The notes: generated by a model not told the origin, from the letters alone. A stretch of DNA of 64,000 nt from G963668655 sp963668655 (GCA_963668655.2 CAXXPQ010000003.1:682001-746000), one strand, 5' to 3'; positions 34,440-42,708 are shown, counted from the stretch's first letter. Numbers and translations: made by a program.

Positions 34440-34827
34440 TGACGCCCCTCTTTCACGGGTTCCATCGAATCGGGATTCCGGATCGCCGGGGAAAACCCGG
34501 CGCAACGGCCCGCGTTTCACCATGCCCAGATCCCGGAAACGTGCGTGAAGTATAGTCGCCCGGGGCATGATTGCATAGGAAAAAAGGGCCGTCTTCCGGA
34601 AGTCGAAAGGCAAGAAACGGACGCCATGCGGCGGGGCGTCGGATCGCGCGGTTCTTATTTGCTCTTAGCGACGGTTCAGCCGCTCATGGCGAGTGATTTG
34701 CAGAGCCAATCGGTTCGAGCCACGGGCGGCACTCGGGATGAGCGCCTTTCATCGCTAAAACCGTTGAAGAATCCGTCAAATCTCCCATGCGTCGCAGCGG
34801 CTCTCGGCCCGTATTTCGAGACGACTT
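34440..34827. other. Intergenic region between psd and the DUF4097 gene
   Basis: 388 bp with no credible gene. On the minus strand TATACT (complement of 34549-34554) is a fair -10 for psd but lacks a matching -35. I see no terminator for the DUF4097 operon here. Confidence 0.4.
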
Positions 34828-35856
34828 CTATGGATTGTAAGTCCCGATCGTCGCGTCTCCCGATACGGTGCGGATGGAAATCGAGGAGCCAGCGCCTTCG
34901 TCCGCCGCGGAATTCGCGGAGATCGCGGGATGCGTATTGTTCAGCTTTCCGGAAACCGTCGCGTGGCACAGCAGGGCCCGCTGATCCGGGGAAAGACGCA
35001 GGTCGATATCGCCGGACACGCTTTGGGCTTCGATTCCCTTCACAGGCTCTTTTGCGCTCGCCCTGCAATCGCCCGATACGCTCTCCACGTTCAGATCCTC
35101 TCCCACGGACAGATCGATCAGCCCGATATCGCCGCTTTTGCTGGTCGCTTTCAGGCTCCGGGCCGACAGCCGCTCCGCATCCTGGCTCCCCGATACGGTC
35201 GTCAGCAGAGCCCCGTTTTCAACCGCGATGTCCTCCAGGGAGAGATCGCCGGAAACCGAATCGACGCGCAGGGATCCGGCCTTGATTTCCTTCAAGACGG
35301 CGGATCCGGATTCGGTCTGCAACGAGAAATCGTCGGCGGAGAAGCCCTTGAGGTCGATATCTCCCGATCGGGTTTCCAGACGCAGGTTCCCGAACGCGGA
35401 TCCCGCAAGTTCGATGTCGCCCGAGGACGACCGGACGGACAGCGATTCGAGGCGGCCGGGGGGGATGAAAATCTCGAGGAACTCCTTTTGCCGACCGGTG
35501 TTGATGCTCAGTCCCGACGGTTTGTTTTTGTCGATGCGAAGCGTCAGGCGGTTGTTTTTGATTTCGAAATGGATTCTCTCGTTCTTCCTGAACATCGTCC
35601 AGATATCCGCCTTCACTCCCAGTTTGCCGTCCGGAGAAGGCTTGATTTCCACGTCGGTGTTCTCCACCCGCACGTCCAGATCGTCGATGTTCTCCAGCCC
35701 GAGCTTTTCGAAGAGCATCCGGCTGTATTCCCGGCTTTGCTCGGAAAGGGTCTCTTCGCCGACCGACAGTGCGAACAGGGCGGACAGAGACAGTGAAACA
35801 AAGGTGAAGACACCGATTATCAGGACCGCTTTCGATTTTCCGCTTCGATTGCTCAT
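34828..35856 (-). CDS. DUF4097 family beta-strand repeat protein
   Basis: 342 residues with AAGGAG 8 bases before the ATG. An N-terminal signal anchor (VLIIGVFTFVSLSLSALFAL) is followed by a region to ~130 and then by at least six ~20-residue units built on the pattern SxSGDIxL (SSSGDIELAGSAFG, TRSGDIDLKGFS, SVSGDLSLEDIA, SVSGDIDLRLS). This gives a right-handed beta-helix-like stack facing the periplasm. Together with the HAAS protein and PadR it forms a three-gene leftward operon known mainly from Gram-positive envelope-stress modules. Molecular function unknown. Confidence 0.9.
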   Translation of the reverse strand: MSNRSGKSKAVLIIGVFTFVSLSLSALFALSVGEETLSEQSREYSRMLFEKLGLENIDDLDVRVENTDVEIKPSPDGKLGVKADIWTMFRKNERIHFEIKNNRLTLRIDKNKPSGLSINTGRQKEFLEIFIPPGRLESLSVRSSSGDIELAGSAFGNLRLETRSGDIDLKGFSADDFSLQTESGSAVLKEIKAGSLRVDSVSGDLSLEDIAVENGALLTTVSGSQDAERLSARSLKATSKSGDIGLIDLSVGEDLNVESVSGDCRASAKEPVKGIEAQSVSGDIDLRLSPDQRALLCHATVSGKLNNTHPAISANSAADEGAGSSISIRTVSGDATIGTYNP

Positions 35857-35923
35857 ATTCCCATCTCCTTTTCGTTTGGCGCAGGCCGGGCCGTTTCGCC
35901 CGCGGCCTTGGATGTCATTCGCT

Positions 35924-36517
35924 TCATTTGGGCTGGATCGCCTTGATGTTCAGCTTGATGTAATGGACGACGGCCTTGAAAAAGCCTTTCGTGATCCAGA
36001 CCGCCGCCAGCAGGAACAGAAATCCCAGGCCCAGAGCCCCCAGGCCGCCGAAGAGCACCGACAGATGAGCGAACAGGCCCTCGATAATGAAACTGCCCAA
36101 CGTCAATGGGATGAAGTGCAAGGCCCCCAGCAGCAGAGCGGCCCCGATGGCCAGCGGCATGAGGGCGATCGTCCAGACCCCGAGAAGGAGGGTCAGAAGG
36201 AACACGAATACGGGAATCATGACGATCAGGTTGAAAAAGCTCAGCCCGAAAAAGGTGAGTAAAAGCAACAGGAAGGAAGCCAGCCGGATGTCCGGCTGGG
36301 TGGCGTTTTCCGTTCTGTCGATCATGTATTCCATGCGATGGCTCTTGGCCAATTTGACGGGATCTCCCAGGTTTCGCACCGTTTCCTCTTCGGAACGCCC
36401 GTCGAGCGCGGCCTCCTCGAAGTGCTCCAGATAATCGTGGAGGATATCCTTCCGTTCTTCCTTCGGGACGCCGGAAAGACGATTTTCCAGCGTCTGTAAA
36501 AACTGCTCTTTAGTCAT
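35924..36517 (-). CDS. HAAS/DUF1700 membrane protein
   Basis: 197 residues. The N-terminal ~70 residues are the HAAS signalling domain (TKEQFLQTLENRLSGVP, ERKDILHDYLEHFEEA, ETVRNLGDPVKLAKS), then about four TM helices (~80-175) with a short basic end. HAAS domains sit in proteins encoded next to PadR regulators and are thought to link membrane state to the regulator. The start overlaps the padR end by 8 bases, and the DUF4097 gene follows 67 bases later. Confidence 0.9.
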   Translation of the reverse strand: MTKEQFLQTLENRLSGVPKEERKDILHDYLEHFEEAALDGRSEEETVRNLGDPVKLAKSHRMEYMIDRTENATQPDIRLASFLLLLLTFFGLSFFNLIVMIPVFVFLLTLLLGVWTIALMPLAIGAALLLGALHFIPLTLGSFIIEGLFAHLSVLFGGLGALGLGFLFLLAAVWITKGFFKAVVHYIKLNIKAIQPK

Positions 36518-36833
36518 CCTGCTCTCCCGTGTTTAAAATACGATCCAAGGCGCTGGTGAATTCAGACCATTCCCGACGCTGCTGTTTCGTCAATTCCCTT
36601 CCGGATTCCGTTATCCGATAGTATTTCCGGCTGGGCCCGCCGCTCGATTCCTTGAGATAGGTTTCGAAATACCCCTGTTTCTTGAGACGCCGCAACAGGG
36701 GGTAGATGGTCCCCTCCGCGATCTCGATCTCCTTGGAAATGCGCTCCACCAGTTCATATCCATAACAGTCCTTTTCATTGACGATGGATAGAACACAGAG
36801 CTCGATCACCCCTTTTTTGAATTGTGCATTCAC
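36510..36833 (-). CDS. PadR-family transcriptional regulator
   Basis: 107 residues, a minimal PadR of the winged-helix type: KKGVIELCVLSIVNEKDCYG, ELVERISKEIEIAEGTIYPL, LLRRLKKQGYFETYLKES and RKYYRITESGRELTKQQR. The short C-terminal helix serves dimerisation. As a rule such PadRs repress their own operon. A perfect 8-3-8 inverted repeat at 36912-36930, about 80 bases upstream, is the probable operator. It is the first gene of the PadR-HAAS-DUF4097 operon. Confidence 0.95.
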   Translation of the reverse strand: MNAQFKKGVIELCVLSIVNEKDCYGYELVERISKEIEIAEGTIYPLLRRLKKQGYFETYLKESSGGPSRKYYRITESGRELTKQQRREWSEFTSALDRILNTGEQDD

Positions 36834-36911
36834 TTGTCCGACCTCGTTTGGGTTGCTTCATCCTAGAGACGGCCTACAAGATGGTTTCGCCAAGTAGTGT
36901 GTCTCGTTAAA

Positions 36912-36930
36912 TACTGTGTAACACACAGTA
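36912..36930. promoter_or_regulatory. Probable PadR operator
   Basis: Perfect inverted repeat TACTGTGT-AAC-ACACAGTA. On the minus strand TTGCCA (complement of 36938-36943) is a -35 candidate. With a 17-base spacer the weak -10 TACACA (complement of 36915-36920) falls inside the repeat, so a bound regulator would block RNA polymerase. Confidence 0.7.
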
Positions 36931-37173
36931 CCTTGCCTGGCAAGCTTTTTTTTATATTTTTTTTGAAGAGAGTGTTTTCAGGCAACCCCTAACAATGGCT
37001 ATTCGTCGCGGGAACGACCGATTTTCAGGTCCGGTCATTTTAACAACCGCAGACATATCAAGGAGATACGTCGAGGATTGGGAAAAACGATCCGGATCGA
37101 AAAGATTCGTTCGCAGTAGAATATGGATTTCGGAATCGGGAGTTGAACCATCGGTTTCGTGTCTTGAATTCTG

Positions 37174-37202
37174 AAAAAAATAGCGAAGCCCGAGCGCTTC
37201 GC
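37174..37202 (-). terminator. Terminator of the Crp/Fnr gene
   Basis: On the minus strand GCGAAGC pairs with GCTTCGC (37196-37202 with 37183-37189, 6-base loop), followed by TA and seven T. It lies about 30 bases after the stop codon of the regulator gene. Confidence 0.8.
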
Positions 37203-37233
37203 CATTTTCTCGTTCTTGGAGGGGCAAAGAAAA

Positions 37234-37917
37234 TCAGCCGCCGTCCGCGATTTCCTCCAGACGGTCGAAGTCCAGGATTTCGATGCTGTTCTTGGTGGTT
37301 TTCAGAACGTCCTGTTTCGCCAGTTTGCTCATGGTGCGAATGGCCGTCTCGATGGTCGTGCCGGTGAAGTCGGCGATGTCCTGCCGGGACAGCGAGATAC
37401 TCATCACGCGCCGCCCGCCCGGTTCGTCCTGACCGATTTTCTCGTTCAATTTCAACAACATGTTCGCGATGCGGTAGTCCACCTTGCCCACCGAGAGTTC
37501 CTTGACCTGGGTGTTGAGTTCGCGCAATTTCAAGGCCATTTCCTTCAGGGCGTGCCGCATCATTTTCGGGTAACGCTCCATGAACTGCATCATGTTGCGT
37601 TTCTCCAGCATCAAAATCTCGGATTCCTCCGTGGCCACCGCCGAGGCCGGATATTCGCCCTCGTCGAAAATCGGTTCCAGAAGAAAGAGTTCGCCTTCCG
37701 TGAAAATGTCCAAAATCACGTCGCGGCCCATGGCGGTGTGCTTGACGACTTTCACCTTGCCCTTGTGAACCAGGTGAAAATGAGAAGCCCGCTCTCCCTC
37801 GTGACAGATGTAGTCTCCCTTGTTGACCCGCTTGATGGTTCCCAGACGGGCCAGCGCGCTGAGGTCCGCCGGGGAAAGGAAGCTGAATATCTCGTATTTC
37901 TTTAATATTTCCTTCAT
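37234..37917 (-). CDS. Crp/Fnr-family transcriptional regulator
   Basis: 227 residues. The N-terminal cyclic-nucleotide-binding-like beta roll (~5-120) includes KGDYICHEGERASHFHLVHKGKVKV and GELFLLEPIFDEGEYPASA. A long dimer helix follows, then a winged helix with SLSRQDIADFTGTTIETAIRTM as the recognition part. The Fnr-type N-terminal Cys cluster is absent (one lone Cys), and the Arg-Ser pair of cAMP-binding Crp is not clear, so the ligand is unknown; haem or nitric oxide sensing as in Dnr is possible. A CATGA-N6-TCATG palindrome about 50 bases upstream suggests autoregulation. Monocistronic, with its own terminator. Confidence 0.92.
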   Translation of the reverse strand: MKEILKKYEIFSFLSPADLSALARLGTIKRVNKGDYICHEGERASHFHLVHKGKVKVVKHTAMGRDVILDIFTEGELFLLEPIFDEGEYPASAVATEESEILMLEKRNMMQFMERYPKMMRHALKEMALKLRELNTQVKELSVGKVDYRIANMLLKLNEKIGQDEPGGRRVMSISLSRQDIADFTGTTIETAIRTMSKLAKQDVLKTTKNSIEILDFDRLEEIADGG

Positions 37918-37964
37918 GTTACGTCCTTTCGTGGTGCGCCTTTCGGTTCGGGGCTCCTCTTTAA

Positions 37965-37980
37965 CATGATCTATGTCATG
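37965..37980. promoter_or_regulatory. Candidate Crp/Fnr-type binding site
   Basis: CATGA-TCTATG-TCATG, a perfect 5-6-5 inverted repeat with the half-site spacing of Crp/Fnr boxes, centred about 55 bases upstream of the start codon of the Crp/Fnr gene. Confidence 0.6.
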
Positions 37981-38289
37981 AAGACTTTCTTCCCTTTTAT
38001 TTTGAATCGTTACAATTTAAATCGAAAAATCGTCCCGCGGAGAAGGAAGGCTTTTAGACCCGACCGATCCTTCCCGAAAATTTTGCATGGCAAGGTGGCC
38101 CTATCCAATTGATATCCGATAGGAATCCCGAAAAAACACCCCGACCGGAACACAGCAACTATCACCGGGGACATAGGCCAATGGGCCACTCGCCCCAAAG
38201 AAATGTCTAACTCTTTGATATAACTATTGTTTTCCGTTATCCGGGTTCTTGCTTTTTCGTGCATTAGATTTCGCCCAATGCGCCAAAAT

Positions 38290-38303
38290 CGGGCGGCCGC
38301 CCG
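38290..38303. repeat. 14-bp perfect GC palindrome
   Basis: CGGGCGGCCGCCCG, followed by GGCGAATGCTTTTTAG. It lies about 70 bases upstream of the decayed transposase. It may be a relic of the element's end region or a weak hairpin; no matching copy is seen on the far side. Confidence 0.35.
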
Positions 38304-38372
38304 GGCGAATGCTTTTTAGTTGTTTTCCCGTGTGTTTTCAACGATCTGCACACGAAAAGCATTCCCCCCGGA

Positions 38373-38950
38373 CGGGAATGGGAGGAACGCTTTGCGCCGC
38401 TGGTGACGCGGATGCTGCGCAAGAAGCGGCGCGGCAAAACCGGGCCGAGCTGGTACGTGGACGAGACGTATGTCAGAGTGAAGGGTAAATGGTGCTACCT
38501 CTATCGCGCCATCGACCGCAACGGCGAGTTGATCGACTGCCGCCTGAGCGAAACCCGCGACATGACGGCGGCGAAAGCGTTTTTCGAACAGGCGCTGGAA
38601 GCAACCGGCAAGCCTCCGTTGCGGGTGACGACGGACGGCCACGATTCGTACCCGCGGGCGATTCGGGAAGAACTGGAACCCGCAGGGAAACCGGTGCTGC
38701 ATCGGACGAACCAATACCTCAACAACCGGATCGAGCAGGACCATCGCGGGATCAAGGGGCGCTACGGCCCGATGAGAGGCTTTGGGGCGTTTGAGTCCGC
38801 CGAACGATTCTGTCGAGCCTTTGACGAACTGCGCAACTTCTACCCTACCGACCCGCGACGACCTGCAATCAAACCATCTCACTTTCCGACCGCCGCCACA
38901 TTCACGTCGAACGGACGGCGGAGTTGATGCAACTGCTGATGGCGCGCTAA
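38373..38950 (+). pseudogene. IS6-family transposase remnant, 5' truncated and frameshifted
   Basis: The body reads as a DDE transposase of the IS6/IS240 type: GPSWYVDETYVRVKGKWCYL, YRAIDRNGELIDCRLSETRD, RVTTDGHDSYPRAIREEL and NNRIEQDHRGIKGRYGPM carry the catalytic D, D and E. Two defects are visible. The ~60-70 residue N-terminal helix-turn-helix is missing, with homology beginning near ERFAPLV. Also, at about 38841-38850 the frame shifts: the natural ending SLSDRRHIHVERTAELMQLL is read in another frame and stops at 38948-38950. The intact-looking frame (38403-38927, 174 aa) therefore ends in unrelated residues. No clear terminal inverted repeats found. Confidence 0.8.
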
Positions 38951-39050
38951 CGCCTCACACCCGTGAATCGGGCTGGCAGGGCCAGCTCGGCATCAATCCT
39001 GACGGAACCGTCCCACCGACGCTTTTCCTGTTACGAACCTCCGAAAGCTC

Positions 39051-39079
39051 TTGCATTTCCCGCAGGGAAAGGATAAAAC
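39051..39079 (+). promoter_or_regulatory. Candidate promoter of the scpA operon
   Basis: TTGCAT (39051-39056), 17-base spacer, TAAAAC (39074-39079), about 28 bases upstream of the scpA start. It lies just after the transposase remnant. Confidence 0.4.
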
Positions 39080-39106
39080 GTTTCGACTCGCGCAGGAGAC
39101 CCGATC

Positions 39107-39994
39107 GTGACGAATTCGAATCCCCAAAATCCGGAAGAACATTTGGAATCCCAGGGGGCGGATGCCTTCGTGCTGGAACTGGAGCGCTTCAGCGGGCCGC
39201 TGGACCTGCTTCTGCATCTCATCAAGCAGCACGAGATGGACATCTTCGACATTCCCATCGCGGAGGTCACGAAAAAATACCTGGCGTACCTCGACCTTTT
39301 GCGGGAGTTGAACCTGGATATCGCCGGAGATTTTCTGGTCATGGCGGCCACCCTGGCGCACATCAAATCGAAGATGCTGCTTCCTCCCAGCGAGGAGGAC
39401 GAAGCCGAGGACGAGGAAGACGAAAACGATCCCCGGGAAGAACTGGTGCGCCGGCTTCTGGAATATCAGAAATACCGGCAGGCCGCCGAACAACTGGACA
39501 CGCTACCAAGGCTGGGCCGCGACACCTTCCTGCATCCGCCCGAAAAGATTCCGGCGGAAAAGACGGGCGAGGTGGACATCGAGGACGTCTCGGTCTTCCA
39601 ACTCATCGAGGTCTTTCAGGAAATCCTGGATCGAAACAAGCTCTACACCCCCCACCAGGTGGAACTGGAGACGGTCAAGGTGGAGGATAAAATCCGGGAA
39701 ATCCTCGGTTTTCTTCGGAATTCCAGCCGCATCACCTTCCGCGCCCTCTTCGCCGGAGTCCAGTCCCGCCCGCAGATCGTGGGCATGTTCCTGGGCATCC
39801 TGGAACTGGCGAAACTGCGTATTCTGCGGCTCTACCAGGCCCCCGGCGACGGAGAGATTTACCTTTCCAAACGCGAGGAAGCCCCCACGGACGAGGAAAT
39901 CATGAAACGGATCATCCTGGACGCCGGGCAGGAATCGGCCACGGCGGTTCAGGGCGAACTGTTCGGCGACGAACCCAACGGATCGGAGACATGA
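39107..39994 (+). CDS. scpA: Segregation and condensation protein A
   Basis: 295 residues from a GTG with AGGAG 9 bases upstream. ScpA is the kleisin that bridges Smc heads and, with ScpB, organises and separates chromosomes. The N-terminal domain has the hallmark FSGPLDLLLHLIKQHEMDIFDIPI and continues IAGDFLVMAATLAHIKSKMLLP. An acidic linker (EEDEAEDEEDEND) separates the middle part, and a C-terminal winged helix follows around 185-260 (RITFRALFAGVQSRPQIVGMFLGILELAKL region). Length is usual (~250-300). It overlaps scpB by 4 bases (ATGA). Confidence 0.96.
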   Translation: MTNSNPQNPEEHLESQGADAFVLELERFSGPLDLLLHLIKQHEMDIFDIPIAEVTKKYLAYLDLLRELNLDIAGDFLVMAATLAHIKSKMLLPPSEEDEAEDEEDENDPREELVRRLLEYQKYRQAAEQLDTLPRLGRDTFLHPPEKIPAEKTGEVDIEDVSVFQLIEVFQEILDRNKLYTPHQVELETVKVEDKIREILGFLRNSSRITFRALFAGVQSRPQIVGMFLGILELAKLRILRLYQAPGDGEIYLSKREEAPTDEEIMKRIILDAGQESATAVQGELFGDEPNGSET

Positions 39995-41325
39995 CGGAAG
40001 ACACCAAACGGCAGCCGGAAGAACTCCAGAATCCCGCGTCGGACAACGAAAACGACGCTCGGACGGAAGCAGATCGCGAGGCCCGTCCGGCGGATCCGAA
40101 TACCGCCGAAACCCTTGAATTCGTAGGGGAAACCGGCCAGGCTTCAGAAGAAACCATCCCGGACCCCGACGAAAACACCGCCGAACCCGACGACACGGAA
40201 ACGACCGTGGACTCCGAAGGCGAAACGATCGATACCGAACCCACGGCCGAAAATTCCGAAGACGACGCGGAAACGTCCGTGGACGCCGACGACGAAACCA
40301 TCGGCGAAGACATTGACGGCGCTCCGGATCCCGATGCCGATGAATCGCAAGCATCTGAAAATACGGAGGATTCGGAATCATCCGACGCCTCGCCCGAGGA
40401 AGCGGATCCGCTGAAGGTCCGGAAGGTCGTCGAGGGTCTGCTGTTCGTCTCCAATCGCGCCCTGTCCGTCTCGGCCCTGAACCAGGCGTTGCCCTCGGTG
40501 GACCGAAAACTCATCCGGGGCGCTCTGGCCGAACTGCAGGAGCAATGGTCCGACGCAACTCGCGGATTCCATCTGCTGGAGGTCAGCGGCGGCTACCAGT
40601 TCCGCAGCGATCCGGAAATCGCCCCCCACATCCGGGATATGCTGCGCGCGCGTCCCATGCGGCTTTCCAAACCCGCGCTGGAAACCCTGGCCATCGTGGC
40701 CTATCGCCAGCCCGTGACCCGCGCCGAAATCGAGGACATCCGGGGCGTGGACGCCGGAGGCGTATTGCGCATGCTTCTGGAAAAGAAAATGCTGCGCATC
40801 CTGGGCAAACGGGAAGAGCCCGGCCGCCCCTTGATTTATGGAACCAGCCGGGAATTTCTGGAGATTTTCCACCTCCGCAGCCTGAAAGATCTGCCCACGT
40901 TGCAGGAATTCCAGGAACTCAGCCAAGAACATCAGATCAAGATCGATGAAACTTACGGCCGCGAGGACGCCGCTTCCGAGGAAAACCGCGACCCGGACGA
41001 GGATCCGCTGTTCATCGTCAGCGACAGCCCGGCCGATATCAGCCGCGCCGCCCGGGAACTGGAAAGCGCCGCCGACGAACTGGAAGAAGCCGTGGCCTTG
41101 GCCGACTCCACGCTGAAGGAAGTCCTGGAACGGAAACCCGAGGGCGAGGACGCCGATTCGGAAAACGAAATTCCCCCGGCCCCGGTGGAAATAATTTCCG
41201 CCCCCGAGGATGTCGCCGCCCGGGATTATCTCCCGGAAGCTCCCCCGGCCGATTCCGACGCCAGTTCGGAGGAGGCGGAAGCATCCGACACCCCACCGCA
41301 AGACGACGAGGATGACGCCCCATGA
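39991..41325 (+). CDS. scpB: Segregation and condensation protein B with long acidic extensions
   Basis: 444 residues, more than double a normal ScpB (~180-200). The conserved core lies at about 139-325: LKVRKVVEGLLFVSNRALSV, the winged-helix parts RPMRLSKPALETLAIVAYRQ and PVTRAEIEDIRGVDAGGVLR, and GRPLIYGTSREFLEIFHL. It is flanked by a ~138-residue N-terminal tail very rich in Asp, Glu, Thr and Ser and by a ~115-residue acidic C-terminal tail. Both should be disordered. The ATG overlaps scpA by 4 bases and its stop overlaps the next start by 4 bases, so all three genes are translationally coupled. Confidence 0.94.
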   Translation: MTEDTKRQPEELQNPASDNENDARTEADREARPADPNTAETLEFVGETGQASEETIPDPDENTAEPDDTETTVDSEGETIDTEPTAENSEDDAETSVDADDETIGEDIDGAPDPDADESQASENTEDSESSDASPEEADPLKVRKVVEGLLFVSNRALSVSALNQALPSVDRKLIRGALAELQEQWSDATRGFHLLEVSGGYQFRSDPEIAPHIRDMLRARPMRLSKPALETLAIVAYRQPVTRAEIEDIRGVDAGGVLRMLLEKKMLRILGKREEPGRPLIYGTSREFLEIFHLRSLKDLPTLQEFQELSQEHQIKIDETYGREDAASEENRDPDEDPLFIVSDSPADISRAARELESAADELEEAVALADSTLKEVLERKPEGEDADSENEIPPAPVEIISAPEDVAARDYLPEAPPADSDASSEEAEASDTPPQDDEDDAP

Positions 41326-42683
41326 CCATCGAGCGCGTGCAGAAAATCATCGCCCAGGCGGGCATCTGCTCCCGGCGCAAGGCCGAGGAACTGATCCTGG
41401 CCGGGCGCGTCCGCATCAACGGCCGCATCGTCACCGAACTGGGCGTCAAGGCCGATACGGAAAAGGACAAAATCGAAGTTGACGACAAGCAACTTCAGAA
41501 CCAGAAGCTGGTCTATTACCTGCTCAACAAACCCGCCGGAACCATCACCTCGGCCAAGGACGAGGCCGACCGCCCCGTGGTCTTCGATCTCGTCCCGGAA
41601 AAGCGCCGTCTCGTCAGCGCGGGACGCCTTGATTACAACACCGAGGGTGCGCTTCTGCTCACCAATGACGGGGAACTGGTCCACAAGCTCACCCATCCCT
41701 CCAGCCGGGTGCCCAAGGAATACGAAGTCAAGGTTCGCGAGGGACTTTCGGCCAGTCAGATCCGCGTGATCGAAAACGGTGTGCTCCTGGACGACGGCCC
41801 GGCCGAGCCGGTGAGCGTGGAAAAGATCAAGGCCACCGAACGCCACGCCTGGTACCACCTGATCCTGCACGAAGGCCGCAACCGGGAAGTGCGGCGTATC
41901 ATCGAAGCCGTGGGCGGCCAGGTCATCCGCCTGCGCCGGCTTTCCTTCGCGGGGCTGAGCATCGCCAGCCTGCCGGTGGGGGAGCATCGACCGCTGTCCA
42001 TCGGCGAGATTCTTTCTTTGTACGAACAGGCCGGGATGGTTTTCCTGGACGAACCGAAGGAAAAAAAAGAACCGCGCCCCGCGCCGAAAGCAGAGTCCAC
42101 GGACCGAACGGACCGGAAACCCGCATCGAAAACGCGGAAAGCGCCGAACAGTGGAAATAAACCCACGGGCAAACCCCGCCGGACGGAGGATCGCCCCGTG
42201 CCGAAGGGTGAGAGAAAACCCACCGGAAAACCTCGCCGGACGGAGGATCGCCCCGTGCCGAAGGGTGAGAGAAAACCCACCGGAAAACCTCGCCGGACGG
42301 AGGATCGCCCCGCGCCGAAAGGCGAGAGGAAACCCACCGGCAAACCCCGCCGGACGGAGGATCGTCCCGCGCCGAAAGGCGAGAGGAAACCCACCGGCAA
42401 GCCCCGCCGGACGGAGGATCGTCCCGCGCCGAAGGGTGAAAGGAAACCCACCGGCAAACCCCGCCGCACGGAGGATCGTCCCGCGCCGAAAGGCGAAAGA
42501 AAACCCACCGGCAAACCCCGCCGTACGGAGGATCGTCCCGCGCCGAAAGGTGAAAGGAAACCCACGGGCAAGCCCCACCGGACGGAGGATCGTCCCGCGC
42601 CGAAAGGTGAAAAAAAGCCCGCCCGTCCAGGGAAAAGCCCCACGCACAACGACAAACGCAGGATTGGAAGAAAAAAAGCTTGA
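41322..42683 (+). CDS. rluB: RluB/RsuA-family 23S rRNA pseudouridine synthase with basic repeat tail
   Basis: 453 residues. Residues 1-60 are an S4 RNA-binding domain (RVQKIIAQAGICSRRKAEEL). The catalytic domain follows with SAGRLDYNTEGALLLTNDGE (catalytic Asp 104), EVKVREGLSASQIRVIENGV and LILHEGRNREVRRIIEAVGG. The family normally ends near residue 245-250. Here a ~200-residue Lys/Arg/Pro-rich tail is added, including eight copies of a 19-residue unit (KPTGKPRRTEDRPxPKGER). The tail is probably disordered and RNA-binding. Last gene of the scpA-scpB-rluB operon, a common Gram-negative grouping. The initiator tRNA promoter begins within its stop codon. Confidence 0.93.
   Translation: MTIERVQKIIAQAGICSRRKAEELILAGRVRINGRIVTELGVKADTEKDKIEVDDKQLQNQKLVYYLLNKPAGTITSAKDEADRPVVFDLVPEKRRLVSAGRLDYNTEGALLLTNDGELVHKLTHPSSRVPKEYEVKVREGLSASQIRVIENGVLLDDGPAEPVSVEKIKATERHAWYHLILHEGRNREVRRIIEAVGGQVIRLRRLSFAGLSIASLPVGEHRPLSIGEILSLYEQAGMVFLDEPKEKKEPRPAPKAESTDRTDRKPASKTRKAPNSGNKPTGKPRRTEDRPVPKGERKPTGKPRRTEDRPVPKGERKPTGKPRRTEDRPAPKGERKPTGKPRRTEDRPAPKGERKPTGKPRRTEDRPAPKGERKPTGKPRRTEDRPAPKGERKPTGKPRRTEDRPAPKGERKPTGKPHRTEDRPAPKGEKKPARPGKSPTHNDKRRIGRKKA
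42159..42614 (+). repeat. Eight 57-bp tandem repeats within the pseudouridine synthase gene
   Basis: The 57-bp unit encodes 19 residues and repeats eight times in frame. Copies differ mainly at a few synonymous or conservative sites (GTG/GCG for Val/Ala in RPVPK/RPAPK; one copy has His for Arg). The high identity implies recent slippage or unequal crossover and likely length variation between strains. Confidence 0.93.
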
Positions 42684-42708
42684 CATTTCATCCATTTCAC
42701 CATAAAAA
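42680..42708 (+). promoter_or_regulatory. Initiator tRNA promoter
   Basis: Perfect TTGACA (42680-42685), 17-base spacer, TAAAAA (42703-42708). The -35 overlaps the TGA stop (42681-42683) of the upstream gene. Start of transcription would be a few bases before the tRNA. Confidence 0.75.

Larger units (their letters stand above)
37918..38372. other. Intergenic region between the Crp/Fnr gene and the transposase remnant
   Basis: About 450 bp without a convincing gene. It holds the CATGA-N6-TCATG site (37965-37980), an AT-rich stretch around 37998-38020 that probably contains the regulator promoter, and a 14-bp GC palindrome (38290-38303). The right part may include relics of the insertion element's lost 5' half. 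Confidence 0.45.

Noticed and set aside
36932..36952. Short inverted repeat followed by a T-run, like a plus-strand terminator
   Set aside because: No plus-strand gene ends nearby; it overlaps the -35 area of the leftward padR promoter and probably belongs to that control region.
38403..38927. Intact 174-residue IS6 transposase gene
   Set aside because: Missing N-terminal domain and a frame change before the natural C-terminus show that it is a remnant.
42159..42614. Tandem 57-bp repeats considered as a CRISPR array
   Set aside because: Units are contiguous, in frame, without unique spacers, and encode the tail of a recognised protein; no cas genes.
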